Shown here: in pieces, positions 36,179-44,029 of the stretch | Position numbering within the stretch: the stretch's first letter is position 1 | Layout: each line of letters starts with the position of its first letter | Origin: Nocardia fluminea | Lineage (GTDB): Bacteria; Actinomycetota; Actinomycetes; Mycobacteriales; Mycobacteriaceae | DNA: 64,000 nucleotides | Direction of reading: 5' to 3' | Assembly: GCF_002846365.1 (NCBI RefSeq) | Contig: NZ_PJMW01000004.1 | Coordinates: 178,909-242,908, forward strand | Position numbers and translations under genes: made by a program | The notes under the pieces: generated by a model | Database searches by the model: none | What the model was told of the DNA's origin: nothing | Seen by the model: only the letters and a program-made list of their open reading frames with translations

Positions 36179-36214
36179 GGATTCGTAGGCGACATCGGCC
36201 GCCGGCTCGGTGAA

Positions 36215-36221
36215 TTTTTTT
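36215..36221 (-). other. A7 tract at the protease N-terminus
   Basis: Seven consecutive A (minus strand) lie between ATG 36245 and the protease frame. Frame MSDTLSSNKK reads into the tract one base out of phase with the protease. In DNA this GC-rich such a tract is rare, and it is a candidate site for polymerase slippage or reversible length change. GAGGAG (36266-36261) is a strong ribosome-binding site, best spaced to the ATG at 36255, whose frame ends after 11 codons. Confidence 0.5.
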
Positions 36222-36448
36222 ATTTGAAGAGAGGGTGTCGGACATGATGATTCATCCGTGCTCCTCGACGCTCGAGCGGCTCCGAGGTCACAAAACGCCG
36301 ACGTCAGCCGCAGATTTTCAGGCTGATCTGAACGTACGAGGATGTGCCCGAACCCACACGAGTACCTGGCTACCCTAATTTCCGCGGGAGCACTACGCGC
36401 GGAGCTGTCTCGCCGTCGACCACGCGGAAGCGGCGAGGCCGAGCGCTG

Positions 36449-36604
36449 CTAACGCTGGTCTTGGTCTTCCACAGCGGCCAGGAAAGTCGGCAGATGGTTG
36501 CCGGGGACCGGCTCGGCGGACTCCGCACTCGCATCGCTGTGGTCCGGGGAGCTGAACAACGACACCGGTGCGGTGCCGGCAGTGTTCAGGTGCAAATCGG
36601 TCAT
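36449..36604 (-). CDS. Candidate small ORF upstream of protease operon
   Basis: ATG 36604, preceded by GGGGGACC with suitable spacing, opens a 51-codon frame: MTDLHLNTAGTAPVSLFSSP, then an acidic Ser/Ala/Glu segment, ending FLAAVEDQDQR. It matches no family I know. The +1 frame around its end continues as RPRRFRVVDGETAPRVVLPRKLG, which looks more protein-like than chance. The locus may therefore be a frameshifted longer gene. It points toward the protease operon, about 180 bases ahead of that operon's ribosome-binding site. Confidence 0.35.
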   Translation of the reverse strand: MTDLHLNTAGTAPVSLFSSPDHSDASAESAEPVPGNHLPTFLAAVEDQDQR

Positions 36605-36739
36605 GATGGTCCCCCGTATATCGGTGTGACTGAGATGGAGTTTCGCCGAGCCTGCGCGTCAGGACAATTCGACAGTTGGACGCTCGTCCGCGCGCGCCGA
36701 ACAGAACCAGGCGGACCCTACACCGTGACCGAACTCAGC

Positions 36740-36985
36740 TCAGCGACGCAGCTGATTGTGCGGAATCAACACAGTGGTGCGCTCGTCGATCGGCTCCATG
36801 GGCTCGAGCTTCGGCTGCGTGCTCAACTTGTCCGACAGCTTCTGCCGGCTCACCGACACCAGCTTCCTCGTCACCGGACTACCCGCGACCGCTCGCGAGG
36901 CCGCAGTGATCTGTTCGTAGCGTGCCCGACCGGCCTTCGTGCCCAGCACATAACCGGCCGCCACGCCGATGATCAACCGCAGCAT
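36740..36985 (-). CDS. Small YtxH-like membrane protein
   Basis: The 81-residue protein begins MLRLIIGVAAGYVLGTKAGRARYEQI, a short membrane segment followed by the GYVLGxKAGRxRYE motif common in actinobacterial YtxH-type proteins. A hydrophilic C-terminus (TTVLIPHNQLRR) follows. ATG 36985 is preceded by overlapping GGAGG and AGGAG. The function is unknown; related proteins are often general stress or envelope-associated. Confidence 0.7.
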   Translation of the reverse strand: MLRLIIGVAAGYVLGTKAGRARYEQITAASRAVAGSPVTRKLVSVSRQKLSDKLSTQPKLEPMEPIDERTTVLIPHNQLRR

Positions 36986-37197
36986 CTCCTGGAGCTCCTC
37001 CCACGTCTGTGTGCGGGCTCCATCCTGCCCCAGCCGCCCCACCCGTGTCGATCCGGCCACCGTTCGACAGCACATCGTTATACGCCGCATGTCCGCAGGT
37101 AGCGCCCCGATTTGGGTTCCCACGACACGATGCGCTAAAGTTTCATCTCGGTCAGCCCGCCAACGCAGACCACCTGAGTCTAACCACCCAGGAACAA

Positions 37198-37270
37198 TCC
37201 CCTATAGCTCAATTGGCAGAGCAGCCGACTGTTAATCGGCAGGTTTCTGGTTCGAGTCCAGATGGGGGAG
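37198..37270 (+). tRNA. tRNA-Asn (GTT)
   Basis: The 73-base gene has acceptor stem TCCCCTA/TGGGGGA, a D arm AGCTC...GAGC, anticodon stem GCCGA/TCGGC with loop CTGTTAA (anticodon GTT) and T arm TCTGG-TTCGAGT-CCAGA. The CCA end is not encoded. A frameshifted integrase pseudogene lies 120 bases away, making the 3' end of this gene the likely attachment site of the neighbouring island. Confidence 0.95.
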
Positions 37271-37276
37271 CATCTA

Positions 37277-37308
37277 CCAGGGCAAACGTCATCGTTTGAC
37301 CTGGTTTT
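37277..37308 (+). terminator. Intrinsic terminator of tRNA-Asn
   Basis: CCAGG-G-CAAACG pairs with CGTTTG-A-CCTGG around a TCAT loop and is followed directly by TTTT (then CTGCTTTT). This is a classic intrinsic terminator seven bases after the tRNA. Confidence 0.85.
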
Positions 37309-37390
37309 CTGCTTTTCGGGGTCATCATGACACGGAAACGTCACACTTTCATCGTTTCAGCCGCTCCAAAGTCTCCGTGAAATCGGGAGC

Positions 37391-38561
37391 CTAAGTCGGT
37401 TGATCGATGTAGTGGCGGCGGGTCACCGCGTCGCCTGAGTGGCCGAGTTGGCGGGCTGCGTCCTCGGGGCTGTGCGCGGTCGCGATCATTGTGGCAACGG
37501 TCTTGCGGAAGGTCTTGGCCGTGATCCACGCGAACTTCTCGCCCCGGGCTTGCTTCCACAGGTGGTTGAAGTTGTGCGGGTCCCAGGTGCCGCCGTCGCG
37601 GTTGGGAAACACCAAGTCGGGATCGTTGGGAACTGATTCGGATCGAACACGGCGCAGGGTCTCGACGACGAATGGCGGGATCAATACGGTCCGAGAGCCC
37701 GAATCGGTCTTGGTTCGTGGTTGGCGCATCAGACGCTTGCCTTTGAGGCGAACGATGGTGCCGGCGAAGGTGATTCGCGGGGGCTGTGATTCGAGGTCGA
37801 CTTCGGACCAGCGCAGCGCCAGGGTTTCGCCCGGGCGTGGACCGGTACCGAGTTCGACGTCGACGACATCGAGGACTCGTTGGTTGCGCTTGGGCCCATA
37901 CGTATAGCCCGCCGATCCGTCGAGTGGAGCGCCATTGACCATCGGTGAGCTGAGCCCGCAATTGGGCAAGAGTTGCCATGTCGGCGGAACGGGGCTTGGA
38001 GTGTTTGCGCGGCAGGTCAGCAACCTCACGGACAGGGTTGCGGTCGATCGCGTCGTGGCGGACGGCCATCCCCATCATTTCTGACAGGATGACTCTCTGA
38101 CGGCGCGCCTTCTCGCGGTGGCCGTTGAGTGCGATGCGCTTGATATGGGCATCCAGCCGCGAGGTCGAGGCTTCCCAGACGCGCAGACCACCTAGCGCTG
38201 ATTTGATCTTGATGGCGTCAGGCTTGGCGCGTTTGTCGGTCGAGACATCGATTTCTCGACGGTAGAGATCCAGGGTCTGTGGCGTCACCCCCTCTTGGAG
38301 TGCCTTCTCTGCGAGCCAGAGGTCGGCCAGTTCGGTGAGCTTCGTTTCGCGGGTTATCAGCGTGCCGCGTGCGCCGGTGCATTCTGCCAGCGCGCGGCGG
38401 AGCGCATCCTCGGCGATGCCTTTCGTAGGGCCGAAGCGGTGAACAAGACGAGTTGCCCCATCCTCGTCGCGGTAGCGGGTCGCTGACTGCCAGCTGCCGT
38501 TGGGTTGCCGCTTGGAGCTGATCTTGCCATATGCACCGATCGGCAGGGCGTGGCGAGGCAT
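37391..38561 (-). pseudogene. Tyrosine recombinase (phage-type integrase), frameshifted
   Basis: ATG 38561, after AGGAGG, opens an N-terminal integrase region (SKRQPNGSWQSATRYRDEDGATR, then a core-binding helical domain to LTDGQWRSTRRIGG). The catalytic half continues in another frame: LGTGPRPGETLALRW (Arg), TAKTFRKTVATMIA (the position where intact relatives carry the H-x-x-R box) and QLGHSGDAVTRRHYI with the nucleophile Tyr. The break lies at about 37880-37930. Intact it would be about 390 residues. The gene points toward the adjacent tRNA-Asn, the standard arrangement for a tRNA-targeted integrative element. The element is therefore probably immobilised. Confidence 0.85.
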
Positions 38562-38605
38562 CGAGGTCTAAGCCTCCTGCTATTCGGGGGCATGGGAAGG
38601 GGCGA

Positions 38606-38938
38606 GCGCTGACGAAACCTTCCTCGGGGTGGGCCTCGACTGTGGTGACGGTGGTGTTGGTGCGGATGTCGGCGTCGAGGGCTTTCGCGTAGCGGCGCAG
38701 GTAGTCGACGACTTCGTCTCGATGGGGGTAGTGGTCGGGGTCGGCGGGGAAGTCCAGGCCCGCCAGGCTGCTGTGCTGGGCGGGTGAGAACAGGGTGAGG
38801 CTGTCGTAGTAGTGCGGCCAGGAGCCGACGGGATCGGTCCCGGCTTCCAGGACGACTGGGTGGAGGTGGTGGTTGGTGAGAGCGCGGGCGGCGGTGAGTC
38901 CGGATTGGCCTGCGCCGATGACGAGTGCGTCGATCACG
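38606..38938 (-). pseudogene. Truncated flavin-binding monooxygenase (ArsO-like)
   Basis: GTG 38938 overlaps the MFS stop (GTGA). The frame reads VIDALVIGAGQSGLTAARALTNHHLHPVVLEAGTDPVGSW, a typical FAD-binding monooxygenase N-terminus. After about 110 residues (TTVEAHPEEGFV) the homology stops, and the sequence runs into the leader of the integrase gene. The NADP-binding and C-terminal parts are absent. It was evidently the third gene of the FAD-MFS-monooxygenase operon and was cut by the integration or deletion event that placed the integrase here. ArsO identity is inferred from the ars context. Confidence 0.75.
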
Positions 38939-40157
38939 AGTGATGTTCTTTCCGTGAGGGTTTCGGGATGGTGGTCAGTGACAGGGCCGCTGCGGCTGCG
39001 GCGGCGATGCCCAGGATCGAGAAGGTGCCCGGGTAGCCGCCCAGGCCCGAGGCCAGGGCGGTGGCGGCGAACGGTGCCGATGCCACGGTGATGGTCATCG
39101 GTGCTGAAAGCAGTCCGGTGAGTTGCCCGTAGTGGGTGGAGCCCCAGCGGTCGGTGATCGCGGTGGCTTGGAGCAAGGTGAAGACCCCGCGTGCCATGCC
39201 CGACAGCACGGCCGCGACGGTCAGTGCTGCTGCGGTGGTGAAGATTCCGAGCAGCATCGTGGTGGCTGCGATCGCGACCAGGATCACGGCGGTGCGGGTG
39301 CGGACGCTGGTCCGGGCGGCGAACGCGCTGTAGCCGATCCGGCTGACGACTTGCCCCACACCGCCGAGGCCGAGGGCGATCGCGGCGGTGGCGGTGGAGA
39401 TTCCGCGTTCGGTCATCAACGGCACGAGAGTGACCACGACCGCGAACGAGGCGAACCCGGTGATGCTCAACGCGAAAGCCAGTGCGAGGAACGGTCGACT
39501 GCGCGCGATCGTGCCGGGATCGCCGAGATGGACGTGCTCGGTTTCGGCGTCGGGTCGGTCCGGCCAGGGCAATCGCAATCCGAACCAGTGTCCCGGAACG
39601 GTCACGGCCGCGAGGATCACCGCGAGCACCAAATAGGTTGCACGCCAGTCCAACCGGGACGCCAGTGCGGCGGTCAGCGGTGCGAACACCGTTGAGGCGA
39701 GTCCGCCGGCGAGGGACAGTACCGTCAGTGCCTTCACCCGGTCGGGCCCGTACCAGCGAGTCAGCGCCGCGAACGCCGGTGGGTACAGCACCGCACCCAT
39801 CGAGACTCCGACCAGGGCCCAGCCGAGCAGAAACATCATCAAGGTCTGGGCGGTAGCCACGATGATCAGTGACGCGACCGCGAGCATCGAGCCTGCGGTC
39901 ATCACCACCCGTGGTCCGTGTCGGTCCAGTCGGCGACCGACGAAGATCCCGGTCAGCGCGGTGAGCAACTGCCCGGCCGAGAACACCCCGGTCAATGCGG
40001 TGGCCGACCAGCCGGTGTCGGTGGCGATGGAACCGAGTAGGACCGGGAAGGCGTAGAACAGGATTCCCCAGCTGGTGATCTCGGTGACGCACAAGACCAC
40101 CAGCACCCGCCGCAACCCGGTCGCGGCGGGTGCCGCTGTTTTCGAAACAACCTGCAT
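38934..40157 (-). CDS. MFS transporter of the arsenic island
   Basis: The 407-residue protein has twelve predicted transmembrane helices, with the MFS loop motif GRRLDRHGPRVV between helices 2 and 3 and WYGPDRVKALTVLSLAGGLASTVFAPL in the middle. It lies nine bases after the FAD-oxidoreductase gene and overlaps the truncated monooxygenase. Its place, divergent from arsR-type genes sharing the same operator, suggests export of an arsenical. The substrate is not shown by sequence. Confidence 0.8.
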   Translation of the reverse strand: MQVVSKTAAPAATGLRRVLVVLCVTEITSWGILFYAFPVLLGSIATDTGWSATALTGVFSAGQLLTALTGIFVGRRLDRHGPRVVMTAGSMLAVASLIIVATAQTLMMFLLGWALVGVSMGAVLYPPAFAALTRWYGPDRVKALTVLSLAGGLASTVFAPLTAALASRLDWRATYLVLAVILAAVTVPGHWFGLRLPWPDRPDAETEHVHLGDPGTIARSRPFLALAFALSITGFASFAVVVTLVPLMTERGISTATAAIALGLGGVGQVVSRIGYSAFAARTSVRTRTAVILVAIAATTMLLGIFTTAAALTVAAVLSGMARGVFTLLQATAITDRWGSTHYGQLTGLLSAPMTITVASAPFAATALASGLGGYPGTFSILGIAAAAAAALSLTTIPKPSRKEHHS

Positions 40158-40166
40158 CGCAGTGGA

Positions 40167-41537
40167 TCAGCGCACAGGCGAGGTGGTCAGGGGCAGTTCC
40201 CGGATTGCGGTCGGCACGCTCAGGGGCAACTCCTGCACCGCGGCCGGGGCCGCGCAGCACCCGTCCGCAGATTCTTCAGCGGGAGCGTCGAACAGGCCCG
40301 ATCCGCCGCAAACACCGGTGTCGGGCAAGGTCAGCTCCACCCGTTCGGCGGCTTCGTGGTCACCAGCGAGGGCAGCGACGATAGAGCGAACCTGCTCATA
40401 GCCGGTCATCGCCAAGAACGTCGGTGCGCGGCCGTAACTCTTCATCCCGGCCAGGAACACGCCGGGCTCGGGGTGTGACAGTTCCTTGACTCCGTGCGGG
40501 TAGACGGTGCCACACGAGTGGGCGTTCGGGTCGATCAGCGGCGCCAGCTGAGTCGGCGCCTGCAAGGTCGCATCGAGATCGAGGCGGATCTCCGAGAGCC
40601 ACGACAGGTCCGGGCGGAATCCGGTCAACACGATGACTTCGTCGATGTCGGTGATCGGGTCGCCTTCGGCGGGGATCAGTGTGAGCTGGCCGTTGTCGTT
40701 GCGTTCGACGGTCTCGGTACGGAATCCGGTGACCACGGAGATGTGTCCGGCTTCGACGGCGGCTTGCGCGCGCAGTCCGAGTGCGCCGCGAGCGGGCAGT
40801 TCGTCGGCTTGCCCGCCGCCGAAGGTCGATCCGATCACACCGCGACGCAGGAGCCAGGTGATACGAGTGTCGGGGTGCTCGGCAGCAAGGTCGGCGAGCA
40901 CGATCAGCGCGGTGAGCGCGGAGTGCCCGCTCCCGGCGACGACGACGTGGTGACCGGCGTGGCGGGCGGCGATGTCGAGGTCGGTGAGGTTGGGTATTTG
41001 GTAGGAGATGTGTTGTGCCGCACCAGTTTCGCCGATAGCTGGCAGCCCGTCGCCGCCGAGCGGGTTCGGTGCGGTCCATGTACCGGAGGTGTCGATGACC
41101 GCGCGGGCAGAGATCCGCTCCTCGCGACCGTCGGCAGTGCGGACATGCACGGTCAGCGGTTCGGTGTCGCGTCCGGCGTCGACGACGCGGTCGCGGCCAC
41201 GGCGCGCCACACCGGTCACTTCGGTGCCGAACCGAACAGCGTCGCCGAACGCTTCACCGAGGGGCCGCAGGTAGTTCTCGACCCACTCCGCACCGGTCGG
41301 GTAGCCCTCGAGATCGGGTTCGGTCCAGCCCTGCGCGTCGAGTAGGGGGCGTGCGGCGGGGGCGATCAGCTCGGCCCAGCGGGAGAACACGCGCACGTGA
41401 TGCCACTGCGCGACGGCGGCACCGGCATGCTCACCGCGTTCGAGCAGCAGGAACGGCAGTTCGCGGCGGGTGAGTTCGGCGGCGGCGGCCAGACCGACCG
41501 GGCCAGCTCCGACGACAACAACGGGCAGGGCGTTCAT
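40167..41537 (-). CDS. FAD/NAD(P)-binding oxidoreductase of the arsenic island
   Basis: The 456-residue flavoprotein has the FAD motif VVVVGAGPVGLAAAAELTRR, a second dinucleotide motif HHVVVAGSGHSALTALI, and SYGRAPTFLAMTGYEQVRSI near the end. The C-terminus has cysteine groups GVCGGSG and DGCCAAP that could bind trivalent arsenic. Similar proteins are frequent in actinobacterial ars clusters, where their reaction is not settled. ATG 41537 is chosen (spacing six from GAGG). An ATCGA-N6-TCGAT operator lies 15 bases upstream of the start. Confidence 0.8.
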   Translation of the reverse strand: MNALPVVVVGAGPVGLAAAAELTRRELPFLLLERGEHAGAAVAQWHHVRVFSRWAELIAPAARPLLDAQGWTEPDLEGYPTGAEWVENYLRPLGEAFGDAVRFGTEVTGVARRGRDRVVDAGRDTEPLTVHVRTADGREERISARAVIDTSGTWTAPNPLGGDGLPAIGETGAAQHISYQIPNLTDLDIAARHAGHHVVVAGSGHSALTALIVLADLAAEHPDTRITWLLRRGVIGSTFGGGQADELPARGALGLRAQAAVEAGHISVVTGFRTETVERNDNGQLTLIPAEGDPITDIDEVIVLTGFRPDLSWLSEIRLDLDATLQAPTQLAPLIDPNAHSCGTVYPHGVKELSHPEPGVFLAGMKSYGRAPTFLAMTGYEQVRSIVAALAGDHEAAERVELTLPDTGVCGGSGLFDAPAEESADGCCAAPAAVQELPLSVPTAIRELPLTTSPVR

Positions 41538-41551
41538 CACGAACCTCTTTC

Positions 41552-41626
41552 ATCGACTTGGATCGATTAACTACGGCCGAGAGTATCGACTGAGGTCGAT
41601 GAATGCAACCATCGATCTGCGTCGAT
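41552..41626. promoter_or_regulatory. Three ArsR-type operators in divergent promoter, with -10 box
   Basis: ATCGA-N6-TCGAT occurs at 41552-41567, 41585-41600 and 41611-41626, all with identical spacing. The third overlaps TATACT (41626-41631), a -10 box placed so that transcription would start at the ATG 41638 of the ArsR fusion (leaderless). A related site with one mismatch precedes the second arsR. The sites lie between the FAD-MFS operon and the ars operon and would let one repressor control both. Confidence 0.75.
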
Positions 41627-41637
41627 ATACTGACGGC

Positions 41638-42477
41638 ATGCCCATCGCCCTGCCCCAAGCCCAGGTCCTGCCTACCGGCGAGGCCACCACCTACGCCGAA
41701 TGGTTCGCCTGCCTGGCCGAACCGGTACGAGTGCGATTGCTCCATGCCGTGGCGACCACCCCGAAAGGCATCACGGTCGGCGCGCTGACCGAGATCCTGG
41801 GCACCAGCCAGTCCACGACCTCCCACCACGTCCGAAAGCTCGCCGACGTCGGTTTCGTGCGCCTGCACAAGGAGGGCACCGCCACCATCGTCACCGTCAA
41901 CGAAGCCTGCTGCGCCGGGCTCCCGCACACCGCCGATGCCGTAATGGGCCTGCTCGCCCCGCGCCCGTGCTGCCCCGCCGACCTGCCCGTCGACGTCACC
42001 GTCCGCGCCCTGGAACCCAGTGATTGGGCTGACGTGCGGCGTATCTACGGCGAGGGCATCGCCACCGGGATCGCGACGTTCGAGACCGAAGTCCCGACCC
42101 GCGCGCATCTGGACAAGCACTGGCTGCCTGGACACCGTTGGGTCGCCGAGCTCGACGGACAGATCGTGGGCTGGACCGCCGCCAGCGCGGTGTCTAGCCG
42201 CGAGTGCTATGCCGGGGTTGCCGAGACCTCGGTCTATGTCGCGGACTCCCATCGCGGGCGCGGCGTCGGCAAAGCCTTGCTGCACAAGCAGGTCCTCGCT
42301 GCCGATGACGACGACTTGTGGACGTTGCAGACCTCGATCTTCACCGACAACCGCGCCTCACTCGCCCTGCATCACAGCGCCGGGTACCGCACCGTCGGCG
42401 TGCGCGAACGCATCGCCCAACGAGACGGCGTCTGGCGCGACACGGTCTTGCTCGAGCGCCGCTCCTCGGTCCGGTAG
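41638..42477 (+). CDS. ArsR repressor fused to ArsN1-like N-acetyltransferase
   Basis: The 279-residue protein has an ArsR-type winged helix at about 15-90 (TEILGTSQSTTSHHVRKLADVGFVRLHKEG). Two cysteine pairs follow, Cys91-Cys92 and Cys111-Cys112, likely for trivalent arsenic. From about 118 there is a GNAT domain (VTVRALEPSDWADVRRIYGEGIATGIATFE, SVYVADSHRGRGVGKALLHKQ, FTDNRASLALHHSAGYRTVG) of the phosphinothricin acetyltransferase/ArsN1 type. ArsN1 acetylates arsinothricin and related amino acids. The fusion therefore couples sensing to detoxification in one polypeptide. The start is ATG 41638, judged leaderless. Confidence 0.85.
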   Translation: MPIALPQAQVLPTGEATTYAEWFACLAEPVRVRLLHAVATTPKGITVGALTEILGTSQSTTSHHVRKLADVGFVRLHKEGTATIVTVNEACCAGLPHTADAVMGLLAPRPCCPADLPVDVTVRALEPSDWADVRRIYGEGIATGIATFETEVPTRAHLDKHWLPGHRWVAELDGQIVGWTAASAVSSRECYAGVAETSVYVADSHRGRGVGKALLHKQVLAADDDDLWTLQTSIFTDNRASLALHHSAGYRTVGVRERIAQRDGVWRDTVLLERRSSVR

Positions 42478-42527
42478 CCCCTCGCGGCAGCGCGGGGTGT
42501 TCACCGGCTGTTCGTTTGCCTCGCTGT

Positions 42528-42543
42528 ATCGATATCGGTCAAT
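42528..42543 (+). promoter_or_regulatory. Fourth ArsR-type operator
   Basis: ATCGA-TATCGG-TCAAT matches the ATCGA-N6-TCGAT operators with one mismatch and ends eight bases before the ATG of the second arsR. CAATAT (42540-42545) could act as a -10 box for a leaderless start at 42552. Confidence 0.6.
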
Positions 42544-42551
42544 ATAGGCAC

Positions 42552-42929
42552 ATGTCGAAGTCGAAGTTGGTGGTGACGCCCGTGCAGGCGTGCTCCGCCG
42601 CGCCCCTGGTGCGCGAGCCCCTGACCGAACCCCACGCCACCGAACTCGCGAGCGTGTTCAAGGCACTCTCCGATCCCGTCCGGTTGCGACTACTGAGCGC
42701 GATCGCCTCGCGCGAGAGCCAAGAAGCCTGCGTGTGTGACCTGTCGGTCGGGATCGAGCTGACCCAGCCCACGATCTCGCACCACCTCAAAGTGCTGCGC
42801 GAAGCCGGACTGATCAACAGCGAACGCCGCGCCTCCTGGGTGTACTACCGGGTGGTCCCCGCAGCCCTGCAAAGACTCTCCGAAGTCCTGCTCGTCGAGA
42901 GCGGCACCACCCAGGGAGTCAACACATGA
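42552..42929 (+). CDS. arsR: ArsR family arsenite-responsive repressor
   Basis: The 125-residue protein has the winged-helix core FKALSDPVRLRLLSAIAS...TQPTISHHLKVLREAGLINSERR. The As(III)-binding motif EACVCDL (Cys60, Cys62) sits in the recognition region, as in classical ArsR. Its stop overlaps the ACR3 start (ATGA). It probably represses this operon through the operator at 42528-42543 and possibly the three upstream copies. Confidence 0.92.
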   Translation: MSKSKLVVTPVQACSAAPLVREPLTEPHATELASVFKALSDPVRLRLLSAIASRESQEACVCDLSVGIELTQPTISHHLKVLREAGLINSERRASWVYYRVVPAALQRLSEVLLVESGTTQGVNT

Positions 42930-44029
42930 GCGCGACCACCACCGACCACCCCGCCGTCGTCGGCAAACTGTCCACCCTCGACCGATTCCTGCCGGTCTGG
43001 ATCGGCATCGCGATGGCCGCCGGACTACTACTCGGACGCATGATCCCCGGCCTCGGCGACACCTTGTCGGCCGTGGAGATCGACGGCATCTCGCTGCCGA
43101 TCGCGATCGGGCTGCTGATCATGATGTATCCGGTGCTGGCCAAGGTCCGCTACGACCGCCTCGACTCCGTCACCGGCGACCGCAAACTCCTGATCAGCTC
43201 CCTGGTCCTGAACTGGGTCCTCGGCCCGGCCCTGATGTTCGCCCTGGCCTGGCTGTTCCTGCCCGACCTCCCGGAGTACCGGACCGGGCTGATCATCGTC
43301 GGCCTCGCGCGCTGCATCGCGATGGTCATCATCTGGAACGACCTGGCCTGCGGCGACCGCGAAGCCGCCGCCGTCCTGGTCGCGCTGAACTCGATCTTCC
43401 AGGTCTTCATGTTCGCTGTCCTCGGCTGGTTCTACCTCTCGATCCTGCCCGGCTGGCTGGGCCTGGAACAAACCACCATCGACGTCTCCCCCTGGCAGAT
43501 CGCGAAATCGGTGCTGATCTTCCTCGGCATCCCGCTGCTGGCAGGGTTTTTGACCCGACGCCTGGGCGAACGCGCCAAGGGCCGCGACTGGTACGAGTCG
43601 AAGTTCCTGCCGAAGATCGGGCCGTGGGCGCTCTACGGGCTGCTGTTCACCATCGTGATCCTGTTCGCTCTGCAAGGCGACCAGATCACCTCCCATCCGG
43701 TCGACGTCGTGCGCATGGCGATCCCGCTGCTGGCCTACTTCGCGATCATGTGGGGCGGCGGCTACGCCATGGGCGCGGCCCTGGGCCTGGGCTATGAACG
43801 CACCACCACCCTCGCCTTCACCGCTGCGGGCAACAACTTCGAGCTGGCCATCGCCGTAGCGATCGCCACCTACGGGGTCACCTCCGGCCAAGCTCTCGCG
43901 GGGGTCGTCGGCCCGCTCATCGAAGTCCCCGTCCTGGTCGGGTTGGTCTATGTCTCCCTCGCGCTACGCAAGCGATTCCGACCCACGACCACTGCAGACG
44001 CCGCTACCGAAGGGGTGGCGCCGCGGTGA
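42926..44029 (+). CDS. acr3: ACR3-type arsenite efflux permease
   Basis: The 367-residue protein has ten transmembrane helices with the ACR3 signatures RYDRL, LIIVGLARCIAMVIIWNDLACGD (conserved Cys130 in helix 4) and AFTAAGNNFELAIAVAIATYG (helix 9). It exports As(III), driven by the proton gradient. It overlaps arsR upstream and the first arsC-like gene downstream, forming a translationally coupled ars operon. Confidence 0.95.
   Translation: MSATTTDHPAVVGKLSTLDRFLPVWIGIAMAAGLLLGRMIPGLGDTLSAVEIDGISLPIAIGLLIMMYPVLAKVRYDRLDSVTGDRKLLISSLVLNWVLGPALMFALAWLFLPDLPEYRTGLIIVGLARCIAMVIIWNDLACGDREAAAVLVALNSIFQVFMFAVLGWFYLSILPGWLGLEQTTIDVSPWQIAKSVLIFLGIPLLAGFLTRRLGERAKGRDWYESKFLPKIGPWALYGLLFTIVILFALQGDQITSHPVDVVRMAIPLLAYFAIMWGGGYAMGAALGLGYERTTTLAFTAAGNNFELAIAVAIATYGVTSGQALAGVVGPLIEVPVLVGLVYVSLALRKRFRPTTTADAATEGVAPR

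Noticed and set aside
36344..37102. Long plus-strand reading frame of 252 codons
   Set aside because: It has no family features, low-complexity basic composition and overlaps the antisense of a recognisable YtxH-like gene.
37271..37390. Attachment-site repeat of the island
   Set aside because: No second copy of the tRNA-Asn 3' end was recognised by eye in the window, so no att pair is annotated.
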